In this document: in pieces, positions 4,781-5,079 of the stretch
Position numbering within the stretch: the first letter of the stretch is position 1
Layout: each line of letters starts with the position of its first letter
NCBI GenBank assembly: GCA_013042895.1
Contig: JABDPD010000385.1
Location: forward strand, 1 to 5,079
Reading direction: 5' to 3'
DNA length: 5,079 nucleotides
Source: Boseongicola sp.
GTDB lineage: Bacteria > Pseudomonadota > Alphaproteobacteria > Rhodobacterales > Rhodobacteraceae
Position numbers and translations under genes: made by a program
The notes under the pieces: model-generated
Database searches by the model: none
Told to the model about the DNA's origin: nothing
Seen by the model: only the letters and a program-made list of their open reading frames with translations

Positions 4781-4804
4781 CAGGCAATTCGCCTGTTCGA
4801 AAGG
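4781..4804 (+). promoter_or_regulatory. Hairpin and ribosome-binding site directly before rho
   Basis: CAGGC (4781-4785) and GCCTG (4791-4795) form a perfect 5-base stem with an AATTC loop. GAAAGG follows at 4799-4804 and lies 5 bases before the rho ATG. The stem ends 3 bases before the ribosome-binding site and could influence access to it. Confidence 0.4.
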
Positions 4805-4809
4805 TTTCT

Positions 4810-5079
4810 ATGACAGACCGCCTGAATCTGGCCGACCTCAAGGTCAAATCCCCAAAAGAGCTTCTCTCGATCGCTGAAGAACTCGAGATCGAGAACGCTT
4901 CAACTATGCGTAAGGGCGAGATGATGTTCTCGATCCTGAAAGAGCGGGCCGAGGATGAATGGATCATCGGGGGTGACGGTGTTCTTGAAGTCCTGCAAGA
5001 CGGGTTCGGGTTTCTGCGCTCGCCCGAGGCGAACTATCTTCCGGGCCCGGATGACATCTACGTCTCGCCAGAGATGATC
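4810..5079 (+). CDS. rho: Transcription termination factor Rho, N-terminal part
   Basis: Rho is the hexameric RNA-dependent ATPase/helicase that terminates transcription. Ninety codons are present and the frame is open at the window edge, so the ATPase domain is not visible. Residues about 5-47 form the Rho N-terminal helical domain, including LADLK (7-11), a second helix around PKELL, and [12 protein letters not shown] (33-44). From about 54 the RNA-binding cold-shock-like domain begins: [16 protein letters not shown] (55-70), with Phe66 and Phe68 of the GFGF RNA-binding motif, then [12 protein letters not shown] (79-90). The similarity to E. coli Rho in this part is very strong. The start is supported by GAAAGG at 4799-4804 and by the family's N-terminus. 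The 120-base spacer and a -35-like TTGACT suggest its own promoter in addition to any read-through from hemJ. Confidence 0.96.
   Translation, partial: MTDRLNLADLKVKSPKELLSIAEELEIENASTMRKGEMMFSILKERAEDEWIIGGDGVLEVLQDGFGFLRSPEANYLPGPDDIYVSPEMI

Noticed and set aside
4767..4967. Minus-strand 66-codon frame antisense to the start of rho
   Set aside because: It covers the highly conserved Rho N-terminal domain on the other strand; the Ser/Arg-rich product is typical of a shadow frame.
1..5079. Search for an undescribed defence, mobile or biosynthetic system
   Set aside because: Every long open frame with protein-like conservation is a known housekeeping gene. There are no tandem repeats, transposase fragments, attachment sites or CRISPR-like arrays.

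Overview
The window is an ordinary alphaproteobacterial chromosomal segment, most likely from a Rhodobacteraceae (roseobacter-type) bacterium. This rests on the gene set and order (fxsA, secB, then a leftward maf-aroE-coaE-dnaQ block, then hemJ and rho) and on alphaproteobacterial protein features such as a DEDDh DnaQ with a long C-terminal tail and a Maf with LASTSEIR. I see no phage, insertion sequence, CRISPR array, tRNA or rRNA.

Layout. Positions 94-1129 carry fxsA and secB on the plus strand. Positions 1122-3829 carry four tightly overlapping minus-strand genes, read in the order maf, aroE, coaE, dnaQ. Their junctions overlap by 4, 4 and 8 bases, so they look like one operon. secB and dnaQ converge and overlap by 8 bases, and a terminator-like hairpin lies inside the overlap region. 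Positions 3830-4236 form the only long non-coding stretch. It is AT-rich in the middle and holds about eight DnaA-box-like 9-mers, an 11-base inverted repeat flanking an AT-rich core, and a TTAA-N7-TTAA motif of the CtrA type. To its right, hemJ (4237-4689) and the start of rho (4810 to the window edge) run on the plus strand.

Interpretation. In Caulobacter and other alphaproteobacteria the replication origin lies next to the maf-aroE-coaE-dnaQ block, between hemE and the RP001 gene. Here the same place is occupied by the 3830-4236 region, with hemJ instead of hemE and no RP001 homologue before maf. I infer that this region is the chromosomal origin (oriC). The two flanking gene groups point away from it, as expected for genes co-oriented with departing forks.

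The proteins are housekeeping: protein export (SecB), DNA proofreading (DnaQ), coenzyme A (CoaE), aromatic amino acids (AroE), nucleotide-pool cleaning (Maf), haem (HemJ), transcription termination (Rho) and a membrane protein (FxsA). Nothing in the window suggests a novel protein system. The points worth a second look are the origin architecture, start-site ambiguities at secB and hemJ, and RNA hairpins around secB/dnaQ and rho.
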